Origin: Lachnospiraceae bacterium
Lineage (GTDB): Bacteria; Bacillota; Clostridia; Lachnospirales; Lachnospiraceae
Direction: 5' to 3'
Assembly: GCA_021199405.1 (NCBI GenBank)
Contig: JAJQID010000114.1
Span: 1-13,863, forward strand
Length of the DNA stretch: 13,863 nucleotides
Made by a program: the position numbers and the translations under genes. The notes below the pieces were generated by a model that saw only the letters and a list, made by a program, of their open reading frames with translations, was not told where the DNA came from and made no database searches. Positions 6,900 to 12,600 of the stretch are shown here, piece by piece; within the stretch, counting starts at the first letter, position 1, and each line of letters opens with the position of its first letter.

Positions 6900-6927
6900 A
6901 TCATACTATAAATTTTCAAAAAACCAA
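6900..6927 (-). promoter_or_regulatory. Weak candidate promoter for the carboxypeptidase gene
   Basis: On the minus strand TATGAT (6900-6905) is preceded by TTGGTT (6922-6927) at 16 bases. The -10 box is good but the -35 matches at only three positions, and the surrounding sequence is so AT-rich that chance matches are likely. The leader would be roughly 25-30 bases long. Confidence 0.3.
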
Positions 6928-6939
6928 AGTCTTTTCATT

Positions 6940-6957
6940 AAAATTTCATGAAATTTT
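6940..6957. repeat. Perfect 18-bp palindrome AAAATTTCATGAAATTTT
   Basis: The 18 bases are exactly self-complementary with no spacer. The element lies in the divergent dacF-trmB intergenic region, just upstream of the candidate carboxypeptidase promoter, where a dimeric regulator could bind. No known operator consensus was recognised. Confidence 0.6.
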
Positions 6958-6958
6958 G

Positions 6959-6974
6959 CTATTTTAAAAAATAG
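6959..6974. repeat. AT-rich dyad CTATTTT-AA-AAAATAG
   Basis: Two seven-base arms flank a two-base centre, immediately next to the 18-bp palindrome. A weak plus-strand promoter (TTTAAA at 6963-6968, TAGAAT at 6985-6990, 16-base spacing) would overlap it, so it could influence trmB transcription. Low complexity makes chance occurrence possible. Confidence 0.4.
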
Positions 6975-7010
6975 ACTTAGAAAGTAGAATTAGCTAATGA
7001 GTGGGAGTAG

Positions 7011-7032
7011 CTGTGAATTGTAACATTCACAG
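7011..7032. promoter_or_regulatory. Inverted repeat CTGTGAAT-N6-ATTCACAG upstream of trmB
   Basis: Perfect eight-base arms (7011-7018 and 7025-7032) are separated by six bases and end 29 bases before the trmB start codon. The element could be an operator, or an RNA hairpin in the leader. It is not followed by a T run, so it is not a terminator. Confidence 0.5.
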
Positions 7033-7061
7033 TATCAGTGTGTGTTGTTCTGGAGGAAGCT

Positions 7062-7724
7062 ATGCGGCTGCGCAATGTTCCCGGTGCCGGGGAGATCCTT
7101 GCGGCAAGTGAATACGTGGTTGATGATCCGAAGACGGGAAAGGGCAGGTGGCGGGAGCTTTTCTGGCATCAGGAGGACATTCTGAATGCACCGCTTCATG
7201 TGGAGATCGGCATGGGAAAGGGAACCTTCCTGCACCAGATGGCGTTTTTGCACAGATGTATTGATTATGTCGGCATTGAGAAATACAGCAGTGTACTGGT
7301 GAAGGCAGTTTCAAAGCTGGAGGCGGAGCCCAGACATAATGTGAAGCTGGTTTGCGCGGATGCGGAGGAAATTCTGGAGATGTTTGATCCCGGCGAGGCA
7401 GACAGAATTTATCTGAAATTCTCTAATACCTGGCCCAAGGCGCGGCACGCCAAACGGCGGCTGCCGGGGAGAGAGTTCCTCAGGCGTTTTGACCGGATAC
7501 TGAGCCCGGAAGGGGCGATTGAGTTTAAGACGGATAATCGGGAGCTGTTTGATTTTGCAGTGGAGGAAGCGAAGGAAAGCGGCTGGGAGTTTGAGGTGCT
7601 TACATACGACCTGCACCATGACACAGCGTTGTGCGAGGGTAATGTGATGACGGAATACGAGGAGAAATTTTCCAGAATGGGAAATCCCATCTGCAAGTAT
7701 ATTATTTACCGCACTCCGAAATGA
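7062..7724 (+). CDS. trmB: tRNA (guanosine(46)-N7)-methyltransferase
   Basis: The enzyme transfers a methyl group from S-adenosylmethionine to N7 of G46 in the tRNA variable loop. The 220-residue product has the Rossmann-fold SAM motif VEIGMGKGTFL (47-57), the catalytic-region motif WPKARHAKRRL (124-134), FKTDN (155-159) and TEYEEKF (197-203), all TrmB signatures, and a normal length. I chose the ATG at 7062 because GGAGG lies five bases upstream and the product then begins MRLRN, as many TrmB proteins do. A GTG at 7038 would add eight residues without a binding site. The residues normally Asp-Pro before WPK are Asn122-Thr123 here. As I recall, that Asp matters for activity in the E. coli enzyme, so function may be altered. 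The gene is divergent from the carboxypeptidase gene and 51 bases ahead of trxA. Confidence 0.93.
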   Translation: MRLRNVPGAGEILAASEYVVDDPKTGKGRWRELFWHQEDILNAPLHVEIGMGKGTFLHQMAFLHRCIDYVGIEKYSSVLVKAVSKLEAEPRHNVKLVCADAEEILEMFDPGEADRIYLKFSNTWPKARHAKRRLPGREFLRRFDRILSPEGAIEFKTDNRELFDFAVEEAKESGWEFEVLTYDLHHDTALCEGNVMTEYEEKFSRMGNPICKYIIYRTPK

Positions 7725-7775
7725 TAAAAAAGAAAACCATGGGTTTAATAAAGAAAGAAACGGAGGAATCAGGAA

Positions 7776-8093
7776 ATGGCAATGATTTTTAATGAGCAGA
7801 ACTTTGATGAGGAAGTATTAAAAAGCGAGCTGCCGGTTTTAGTTGATTTTTACGCGGACTGGTGCGGTCCCTGTAAGATGATGGCTCCCATTGTGAGTCA
7901 GCTGGCGGAGGAATACGAGGGAAAGATAAAGATAGGGAAGGTCAATGTGGACGACAGCAATCAGCTGGCAGGGCAGTACCAGATCAGAAATATTCCTTCC
8001 TTTATTATTTTTAAGAATGGACAGGCTGTGGAGAAATACGTGGGCAGCATGAAAAAGACCGAGCTGGAAGAAAAACTGACAGCGGTTCTTTAG
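7776..8093 (+). CDS. trxA: Thioredoxin
   Basis: The 105-residue product is a classical cytoplasmic thioredoxin. The active site is WCGPC (29-33), with redox cysteines Cys30 and Cys33. The cis-proline is Pro74 in RNIPSFIIF, Asp24 is the conserved buried acid in LVDFYADWC, and the C-terminal helix is intact. It reduces disulfides in target proteins and would be recycled by a thioredoxin reductase encoded elsewhere. GGAGG lies nine bases before the ATG. It follows trmB by 51 bases with no clear promoter or terminator between them, so co-transcription with trmB is possible. A GC-rich hairpin follows the stop codon before the antiporter operon. No unusual features; assignment is secure. Confidence 0.96.
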   Translation: MAMIFNEQNFDEEVLKSELPVLVDFYADWCGPCKMMAPIVSQLAEEYEGKIKIGKVNVDDSNQLAGQYQIRNIPSFIIFKNGQAVEKYVGSMKKTELEEKLTAVL

Positions 8094-8100
8094 AAGAATG

Positions 8101-8126
8101 ATCCGGGGCTCCAAACCCCGGATTTT
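8101..8126 (+). terminator. GC-rich hairpin after trxA, probable intrinsic terminator or attenuator
   Basis: ATCCGGGG (8101-8108) pairs perfectly with CCCCGGAT (8116-8123) around a seven-base loop, eight bases after the trxA stop. It is followed by only three further T before CC, so the T tract is short and termination may be partial. No convincing promoter lies between this hairpin and mrpE at 8146, so read-through from trxA may feed the antiporter operon. Confidence 0.6.
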
Positions 8127-8145
8127 CCATATACGAGGTTACGAG

Positions 8146-8619
8146 ATGTATATATTGTTTTTTATTATGTGGATTCTGTTCAACGGCAGCATTACTCTGG
8201 AGATCGTGGCTTTCGGGCTGGTGATCGCGGCGGTGATCTACTGGTTTGTCTGCAAATTTATGGACTTCAGTGTGCGGAAGGATATCATGATCATCCGGCA
8301 GTCCTTCCGGATGATAGAATATCTTGGTGTGCTTGCGTGGGAAATTCTTAAGGCCAGCGTGGTTTTGTGCGGGATCATTCTGAACCTGTATCAGAAGCCG
8401 GAGCCAGTGCTTGTGACTTTTCACGCGGATCTGAAAACGGAGATGGCACGGGCAGTTCTGGCCAACAGCATTACCCTGACGCCAGGCACCATCACAGTGA
8501 ATCTGGAGGAAAATGAATTTACGGTTCACTGCCTGGATAAAAGCATGGCCCGGGGCCTGGACAGCTCTGTGTTTGTAAGGCTTTTGGAAAAGATGGAGAA
8601 GGAGGCGGGGAAGAGATGA
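8146..8619 (+). CDS. mrpE: Monovalent cation/proton antiporter subunit E (MrpE/MnhE/MbhA)
   Basis: The 157-residue protein has hydrophobic N-terminal segments (about 1-35 and 56-80) and a soluble C-terminal domain. The family hallmark LANSITLTPGT (105-115) is intact, followed by the strand motif ITVNLEENEFTVHCLD. MrpE is a small subunit needed for assembly of the Mrp antiporter complex in the cytoplasmic membrane; its homologue in archaeal respiratory complexes is MbhA. I chose the ATG at 8146 because GAGG lies seven bases upstream and the product then begins directly with the first membrane helix. An ATG at 8098 would add 16 polar residues encoded by the terminator-like hairpin. It is the first gene of the antiporter operon and overlaps mrpF by four bases (ATGA). 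Confidence 0.93.
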   Translation: MYILFFIMWILFNGSITLEIVAFGLVIAAVIYWFVCKFMDFSVRKDIMIIRQSFRMIEYLGVLAWEILKASVVLCGIILNLYQKPEPVLVTFHADLKTEMARAVLANSITLTPGTITVNLEENEFTVHCLDKSMARGLDSSVFVRLLEKMEKEAGKR

Positions 8620-8963
8620 CGATACCGGAAAATATGACCATACTGGAGGCCGGCACCTGCTATTTCCTGATCGGCGCCCTGCTTTTGCTGATTGTGCTGG
8701 TGCTCTGCAGTCTGATCAGAGCTGTGCGGGGGCCGTCGGTGGCGGACCGTATTGTAGCTGTCAATATGATCAATACCATGGTTACGGTGATTATCGCCAT
8801 TATGGCGGTGATTTTGCAGGAGGGATATCTGATGGATATCTGCCTGATTTATGCCATGATCGGTTTCCTGGCGGTGGTGGTGCTGACGAAGGTGTATACG
8901 GACAGTAAATCCGCCGGGAAAGATAAGGAGAAAGGAAGTGAGAAGCGTGCTGACGGTGCTTGA
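8616..8963 (+). CDS. mrpF: Monovalent cation/proton antiporter subunit F (MrpF/MnhF/MbhB)
   Basis: The 115-residue product has three transmembrane helices (about 15-35, 45-65 and 70-90) and the MrpF signature RAVRGPSVADRIVAVN (about 35-50), with the conserved Asp of the ADRI motif. MrpF is a small membrane subunit of the Mrp complex, linked in Bacillus to sodium and bile-acid efflux. The tail after residue 93 is highly charged (Lys/Glu) and cytoplasmic. The ATG overlaps the mrpE stop (ATGA), with GGAGG and GGGG upstream. The gene ends 26 bases inside mrpG. Confidence 0.93.
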   Translation: MTIPENMTILEAGTCYFLIGALLLLIVLVLCSLIRAVRGPSVADRIVAVNMINTMVTVIIAIMAVILQEGYLMDICLIYAMIGFLAVVVLTKVYTDSKSAGKDKEKGSEKRADGA

Positions 8964-9348
8964 GTGGGTTCGTTTTATCGCGGGTGCGCTGTTTTTGCTG
9001 GCGGGACTTGTGGCCTTTCTGCTGGAGGTCTTTGGCGTATATAAGTTTCACTATGTGCTGAATCGGATGCATGCCGCAGCGGTGGGGGATACGCTGGGGT
9101 TGGGAGCCTCACTGGTCGGGCTGATGATTTTAAATGGCTTTCAGTTCTCCACATTGAAGATGGGGCTTGTTATTTTATTTCTGTGGTGTGCTTCCCCGGT
9201 TTCCTCTCATTTGATTTCACGGATGGAAACGGCGACGAATCCTGATTTGGGAAAGTATTGCGAACTTCCCGGCAAAAATCCGGAAGAACATCCGGAGGAA
9301 TGCAGAGATACGAAAACGGAGACGGATTGCGAGGTGGCGAAATCATGA
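8938..9348 (+). CDS. mrpG: Monovalent cation/proton antiporter subunit G (MrpG/MnhG/MbhC)
   Basis: The 136-residue subunit has three membrane helices (about 11-33, 46-66 and 72-94) with the family motif YKFHYVLNRMHAAAVGDTLG (35-54). MrpG is required for Mrp complex assembly; its archaeal counterpart is MbhC. The start is a GTG at 8938, supported by AAGGAG seven bases upstream, which lies within the 3' part of mrpF. A polar C-terminal tail (about 97-136) is longer than the family core and holds three cysteines (108, 122, 131). The gene overlaps the next one by four bases (ATGA). Family assignment is secure; the tail has no recognised function. Confidence 0.93.
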   Translation: MRSVLTVLEWVRFIAGALFLLAGLVAFLLEVFGVYKFHYVLNRMHAAAVGDTLGLGASLVGLMILNGFQFSTLKMGLVILFLWCASPVSSHLISRMETATNPDLGKYCELPGKNPEEHPEECRDTKTETDCEVAKS

Positions 9349-9623
9349 CTCTTTTTGAATACTTATTGCTGGGCTTTCTGATTATTTGTGCCATTTCCGT
9401 GACTTTTTCCAGAAACCTGCTGAATTCTATCATTATATATATGTCCTACAGCCTGATTATGTCAATCCTCTGGGTTTGTCTGGAGTCGCCGGATCTGGCG
9501 ATCACAGAGGCAGCTGTGGGCGCGGGTGTCACCAGTATCCTGTTTTTTGTGACGCTCAAGCGCATCAACGCTCTGGGGAAAGACCCGGATCAGAAGGAAG
9601 AAAAGGGGGATGGCCATGATTGA
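9345..9623 (+). CDS. MbhD-type antiporter subunit (DUF4040; equivalent to part of the MrpA C-terminus)
   Basis: This small 92-residue membrane protein has three hydrophobic helices (about 4-20, 26-46 and 55-72). Its signature SPDLAITEAAVGAG (48-61) is typical of the MbhD/DUF4040 family, with a buried Glu55 thought to lie on the ion path. In Bacillus-type Mrp antiporters this segment belongs to the C-terminus of the large MrpA protein. Here it is a separate gene, as in archaeal Mbh/Mbx complexes. I chose the ATG at 9345, which overlaps the mrpG stop codon and has GAGG ten bases upstream. An in-frame ATG at 9258 would add 29 residues that only read through the end of mrpG. Confidence 0.9.
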   Translation: MTLFEYLLLGFLIICAISVTFSRNLLNSIIIYMSYSLIMSILWVCLESPDLAITEAAVGAGVTSILFFVTLKRINALGKDPDQKEEKGDGHD

Positions 9624-10701
9624 TCTGGATAAGGAAAAGGCCTCCCGTCCTTCTTTCAGGGAGCGGTTTCACACATGGATGGAAGGAGAGCAGGATCTGT
9701 ACATCGGTGAACTGGAGATGAGGCCGCCGAAGAACGCGCCGGGAGCTGATGTAAAAGGAAAGAAAGTACAACAGGATGACGGCAGGCAGGAAGTGACCAG
9801 GGAGAAGCTGAAAAAGGCGCTTGCATCAGGCACGGAGAATCCGGAGGAACTGCGGAAGCTGGTTCCTGACACCATTGTCAATATGGCAGAGAGCACGGAC
9901 AGGCTGAAGCCGGTGAGCCGCAGACCTTTAAAGATCCTGTTTGACAAAGCCTACCCGGTGCTGGCGACTGTGATGTGCATTGCCATTGTGATTCTGCTGT
10001 TGGTGACCGTATCCTGGATGCCTCCCTTTGGCAGCGCCGACAATCCTGCCTCCAACGAGGTGGCGCAGCGTTACATCGAGCAGGGGCTTACCGAAACCGG
10101 TGCGGTCAACATTGTGTCCGGCATGATTCTGGATTATCGAGCCTTCGATACTCTTGGAGAGAGCAATGTCCTTTTTATCGCCACCATTGTGGTCATAATT
10201 CTGATGCGGGTGGACAGTAAGGAGGAGAAGGAGAAGCTTTCTCAGGAGGAAGAGATTTACACAGATGAAAAAACGCTGGAGCCGAAAAATGATGTGATCA
10301 TCAAAACTGTGGCGTTTATTCTGGTTCCCATGCTGTTGATTTTTGGAATCTATATTATTCTGTGTGGTCATCTGGGACCCGGCGGCGGCTTCTCCGGTGG
10401 CGCGGTCATCGGCGCCAGCTTGATTTTATATGCCAACGCCTTTGGCTTTCAGAGGATGGGAAAGCTGTTTACAGCGAAAACCTATAAGGTAATCAGCTTC
10501 TGTGCCTTGGGTTTTTATGCGCTGGCGAAGAGCTATTCCTTTTTTACCGGGGCGAACGGACTGGAAAGCATCATCTCCACAGGGGTGCCGGGACGGATTT
10601 TAAGCGCCGGTCTGATTTTACCTTTAAATATCTGCGTTGGGCTGGTGGTGGCCTGTACCATGTATTCTTTTTATGTGCTGTTCCGGAAAGGAGGCTATTA
10701 A
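9616..10701 (+). CDS. mrpB: MbhE-MrpB fusion antiporter subunit with long hydrophilic N-terminus
   Basis: The 361-residue product (start ATG 9616) combines two normally separate parts. About 1-110 is a charged, soluble region with no recognised domain. About 113-200 is an MbhE-like segment (equivalent to the MrpA C-terminus) with two helices and the motif TETGAVNIVSGMILDYRAFDT. About 213-361 is MrpB, with CGHLGPGGGFSGGAVIGA near residues 250-267 and four helices. MrpB and MbhE flank the putative sodium or proton path next to the other small subunits. I prefer the ATG at 9616 because GGGGG lies six bases upstream. The ATG at 9610 would abut that sequence directly and add only two residues. The gene overlaps the MbhD-like gene and ends one base before mrpC. 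The domain order D, E, B, C matches Mbh-type complexes. Confidence 0.88.
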   Translation: MIDLDKEKASRPSFRERFHTWMEGEQDLYIGELEMRPPKNAPGADVKGKKVQQDDGRQEVTREKLKKALASGTENPEELRKLVPDTIVNMAESTDRLKPVSRRPLKILFDKAYPVLATVMCIAIVILLLVTVSWMPPFGSADNPASNEVAQRYIEQGLTETGAVNIVSGMILDYRAFDTLGESNVLFIATIVVIILMRVDSKEEKEKLSQEEEIYTDEKTLEPKNDVIIKTVAFILVPMLLIFGIYIILCGHLGPGGGFSGGAVIGASLILYANAFGFQRMGKLFTAKTYKVISFCALGFYALAKSYSFFTGANGLESIISTGVPGRILSAGLILPLNICVGLVVACTMYSFYVLFRKGGY

Positions 10702-10702
10702 G

Positions 10703-11083
10703 ATGGGCCCGAATTTTGCGGAAAATTATATGTCGGCGGTGGCCATGGTGCTGTTTGGCATCGGCTTTTTCAACCTGCTGCTGCAGAAAAATCTGATCAA
10801 AAAAATTATTGGTCTGAATATTATGGATACCGCCGTCTATCTGTTCCTGGCCAGCATGGGATACATAGAGGGCAGAAGCGCTCCCATTGTGACGGACGGG
10901 GTGACGGATGTGGAGGCTTATATCAATCCTATTCCGGCGGGTCTGGTGCTGACGGGTATCGTGGTGAGTGTGTCTGTATCGGCGGTGATGCTGTCGCTGA
11001 CCATCCGGTTATATCGAAGATATCACACGCTGAATCTGGATGAGATTTCCGAGATCATCAAGGAAGAGGAGGAGAACAAATGA
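10703..11083 (+). CDS. mrpC: Monovalent cation/proton antiporter subunit C (MrpC/MnhC/MbhG, NuoK-like)
   Basis: The 126-residue protein has three membrane helices (about 9-28, 33-53 and 76-100) and is homologous to NuoK of complex I. Typical motifs are GLNIMDTAVYLFL (37-49) and NPIPAGLVLTGIVVS (75-89). The C-terminal tail is acidic. The ATG at 10703 has a perfect AAAGGAGG eight bases upstream. The gene follows the fusion subunit by one base and overlaps mrpD by four bases (ATGA). MrpC forms part of the lateral ion path next to the large antiporter subunits. Confidence 0.94.
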   Translation: MGPNFAENYMSAVAMVLFGIGFFNLLLQKNLIKKIIGLNIMDTAVYLFLASMGYIEGRSAPIVTDGVTDVEAYINPIPAGLVLTGIVVSVSVSAVMLSLTIRLYRRYHTLNLDEISEIIKEEEENK

Positions 11084-12585
11084 CACTGAATCAGTTTTTG
11101 CAGAATCTTCCCTTTTTCAGCATCATGATCGCTCTGATTTCGGGGGTGGTATGCAGTGTGCTGCCGGGGAAGGCGGCAAAGCGGGTGAACGCCGGGGTGA
11201 TTGTAACCGTGGCGGTGCTGTCCGCAGCCACGCTGGTTTACACCCTGCGGACGGGAACTTATTTTGTATATACCATGGGACATTTTCCGGCACCCTGGGG
11301 AAATGAGATCCGTGCCGGGGTACTGGAGGCGCTGACGGCGCTGATGTTCTGCATTGTCATGCTGCTGTCTCTGATGGGCGGCTATCACAAGCTGGACGAG
11401 GAAGTGGAGCCAGGTAAAGTCAATTATTATTATGTGCTGGTCAATCTGCTGCTGACCTCGCTTCTGGCGTTGATCTATACCAACGACCTGTTTACCGCTT
11501 ATGTGTTTGTGGAAATCAATACCATCGCGGCTTGCGGCCTGATCATGATCCGTCAGATCGGGCGGACCATTGAGGCGGCAGTGCGGTATATGATCATGAA
11601 TCTGCTGGGCTCCGGCCTGTTGCTGCTGGGTATCTGTATGATGTACGGGATTACAGGGCATCTGCTGATGAGCAACATTCAGGAATCCGTGGCGCAGCTG
11701 GCGGCCAGCGGAGAGTACCATGTGCCGTTGCTGGTTTCCATCGCTCTGATGTGCGTGGGTCTGGCCATTAAGAGCGCTCTGTTCCCGTTCCATACCTGGC
11801 TGCCGGATGCTTACGGTTATTCTACCATTTCCAGCGCGGCTATTCTGTCCAGTCTGGTCAGCAAAGGTTATATTTTTCTGTTGATCAAGATTATTTACCG
11901 GGTGGTGGGCTTTGAGGTGTTTCAGGAAACCCATATTGTCAACGTGCTGTTTGTGTTCGGACTGGCGGGCATGATTTTCGGTTCCTTAAGCGCCATCCGG
12001 GAGAACGATGTGCGCAGAATGGTTGCCTTTTCGTCCATCGCGCAGATCGGCTATATTTACATGGGCATCGGTCTGGGCAGTGAGCTGGGAATGATCGCGG
12101 CGGTATTCCATATTTTCAGTCATTCTGCCAGCAAGGCGCTGGTATTCATCTCCACGATAGGAATGACGGATATGTCAGGCTTCAGCCGGAAATTTATCCG
12201 GCTCACCGGCGCAGCCTACCGGAACGTGATTGCGGGCATCGGCTTTACGGTGGCATCTCTGTCCATGGTGGGTGTGCCGCTGTTTGCCGGTTTCATCAGC
12301 AAGCTTCTGTTTGCCCAGGCCGGTGTTTCCAATCATGCAGGGAAGCTTCTGCCCACAATGATTGTGCTGGCGGTGAGCACTATCCTGAACGCCATATATT
12401 ATCTGAAGACGGTGATCCGCATTTATGTGCCGTCGGGGGTGAAGGACGAGCCCCGCACGGTGTTTGGCGCCAATAAATGCTATACGGCGGCGATTATCGG
12501 CTTTATTCTGCTGAATTTTACCCTGGGAATTTTCTCACAGCCTTTTGTGGATATGATCAGCGAAGGGCTCTCGATGTTTGCGTAA
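11080..12585 (+). CDS. mrpD: Monovalent cation/proton antiporter subunit D (MrpD/MbhH, NuoM/N-like)
   Basis: This 501-residue polytopic protein belongs to the proton-translocating antiporter family shared by MrpA, MrpD and NuoL/M/N, with about 14 helices. Residues known to matter in the family are visible: Glu145 in helix 5 (YVFVEINT), Lys231 in helix 7 (AIKSALFPFHTWLPDAY), Lys262 in SSLVSKG, and the histidines of FHIFSHSASKALVF. It is expected to move protons or sodium ions across the cytoplasmic membrane. The ATG overlaps the mrpC stop. The sequence looks closer to MbhH/MrpD than to NuoL because of the WLPDAY-YSTISSA region. The next subunit starts 15 bases after the stop. Confidence 0.93.
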   Translation: MTLNQFLQNLPFFSIMIALISGVVCSVLPGKAAKRVNAGVIVTVAVLSAATLVYTLRTGTYFVYTMGHFPAPWGNEIRAGVLEALTALMFCIVMLLSLMGGYHKLDEEVEPGKVNYYYVLVNLLLTSLLALIYTNDLFTAYVFVEINTIAACGLIMIRQIGRTIEAAVRYMIMNLLGSGLLLLGICMMYGITGHLLMSNIQESVAQLAASGEYHVPLLVSIALMCVGLAIKSALFPFHTWLPDAYGYSTISSAAILSSLVSKGYIFLLIKIIYRVVGFEVFQETHIVNVLFVFGLAGMIFGSLSAIRENDVRRMVAFSSIAQIGYIYMGIGLGSELGMIAAVFHIFSHSASKALVFISTIGMTDMSGFSRKFIRLTGAAYRNVIAGIGFTVASLSMVGVPLFAGFISKLLFAQAGVSNHAGKLLPTMIVLAVSTILNAIYYLKTVIRIYVPSGVKDEPRTVFGANKCYTAAIIGFILLNFTLGIFSQPFVDMISEGLSMFA

Positions 12586-12600
12586 GAGGAGGAGGGGAAG

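Noticed and set aside
7012..7031. Possible CRP/FNR-type site (TGTGA...TCACA) upstream of trmB
   Set aside because: The half-sites are separated by ten bases instead of the six in the CRP consensus, and FNR boxes differ. Kept only as an inverted repeat.
7038..7061. GTG start at 7038 for trmB
   Set aside because: It has no ribosome binding site, and the ATG at 7062 has GGAGG and gives the usual N-terminus.
8098..8145. ATG start at 8098 for mrpE
   Set aside because: The extra 16 residues are encoded by the post-trxA hairpin. The ATG at 8146 has its own binding site and begins at the first helix.
11023..11934. 303-codon antisense open frame opposite mrpD
   Set aside because: It lies opposite a clear MrpD coding sequence, and its His/Gln-rich product resembles no family.
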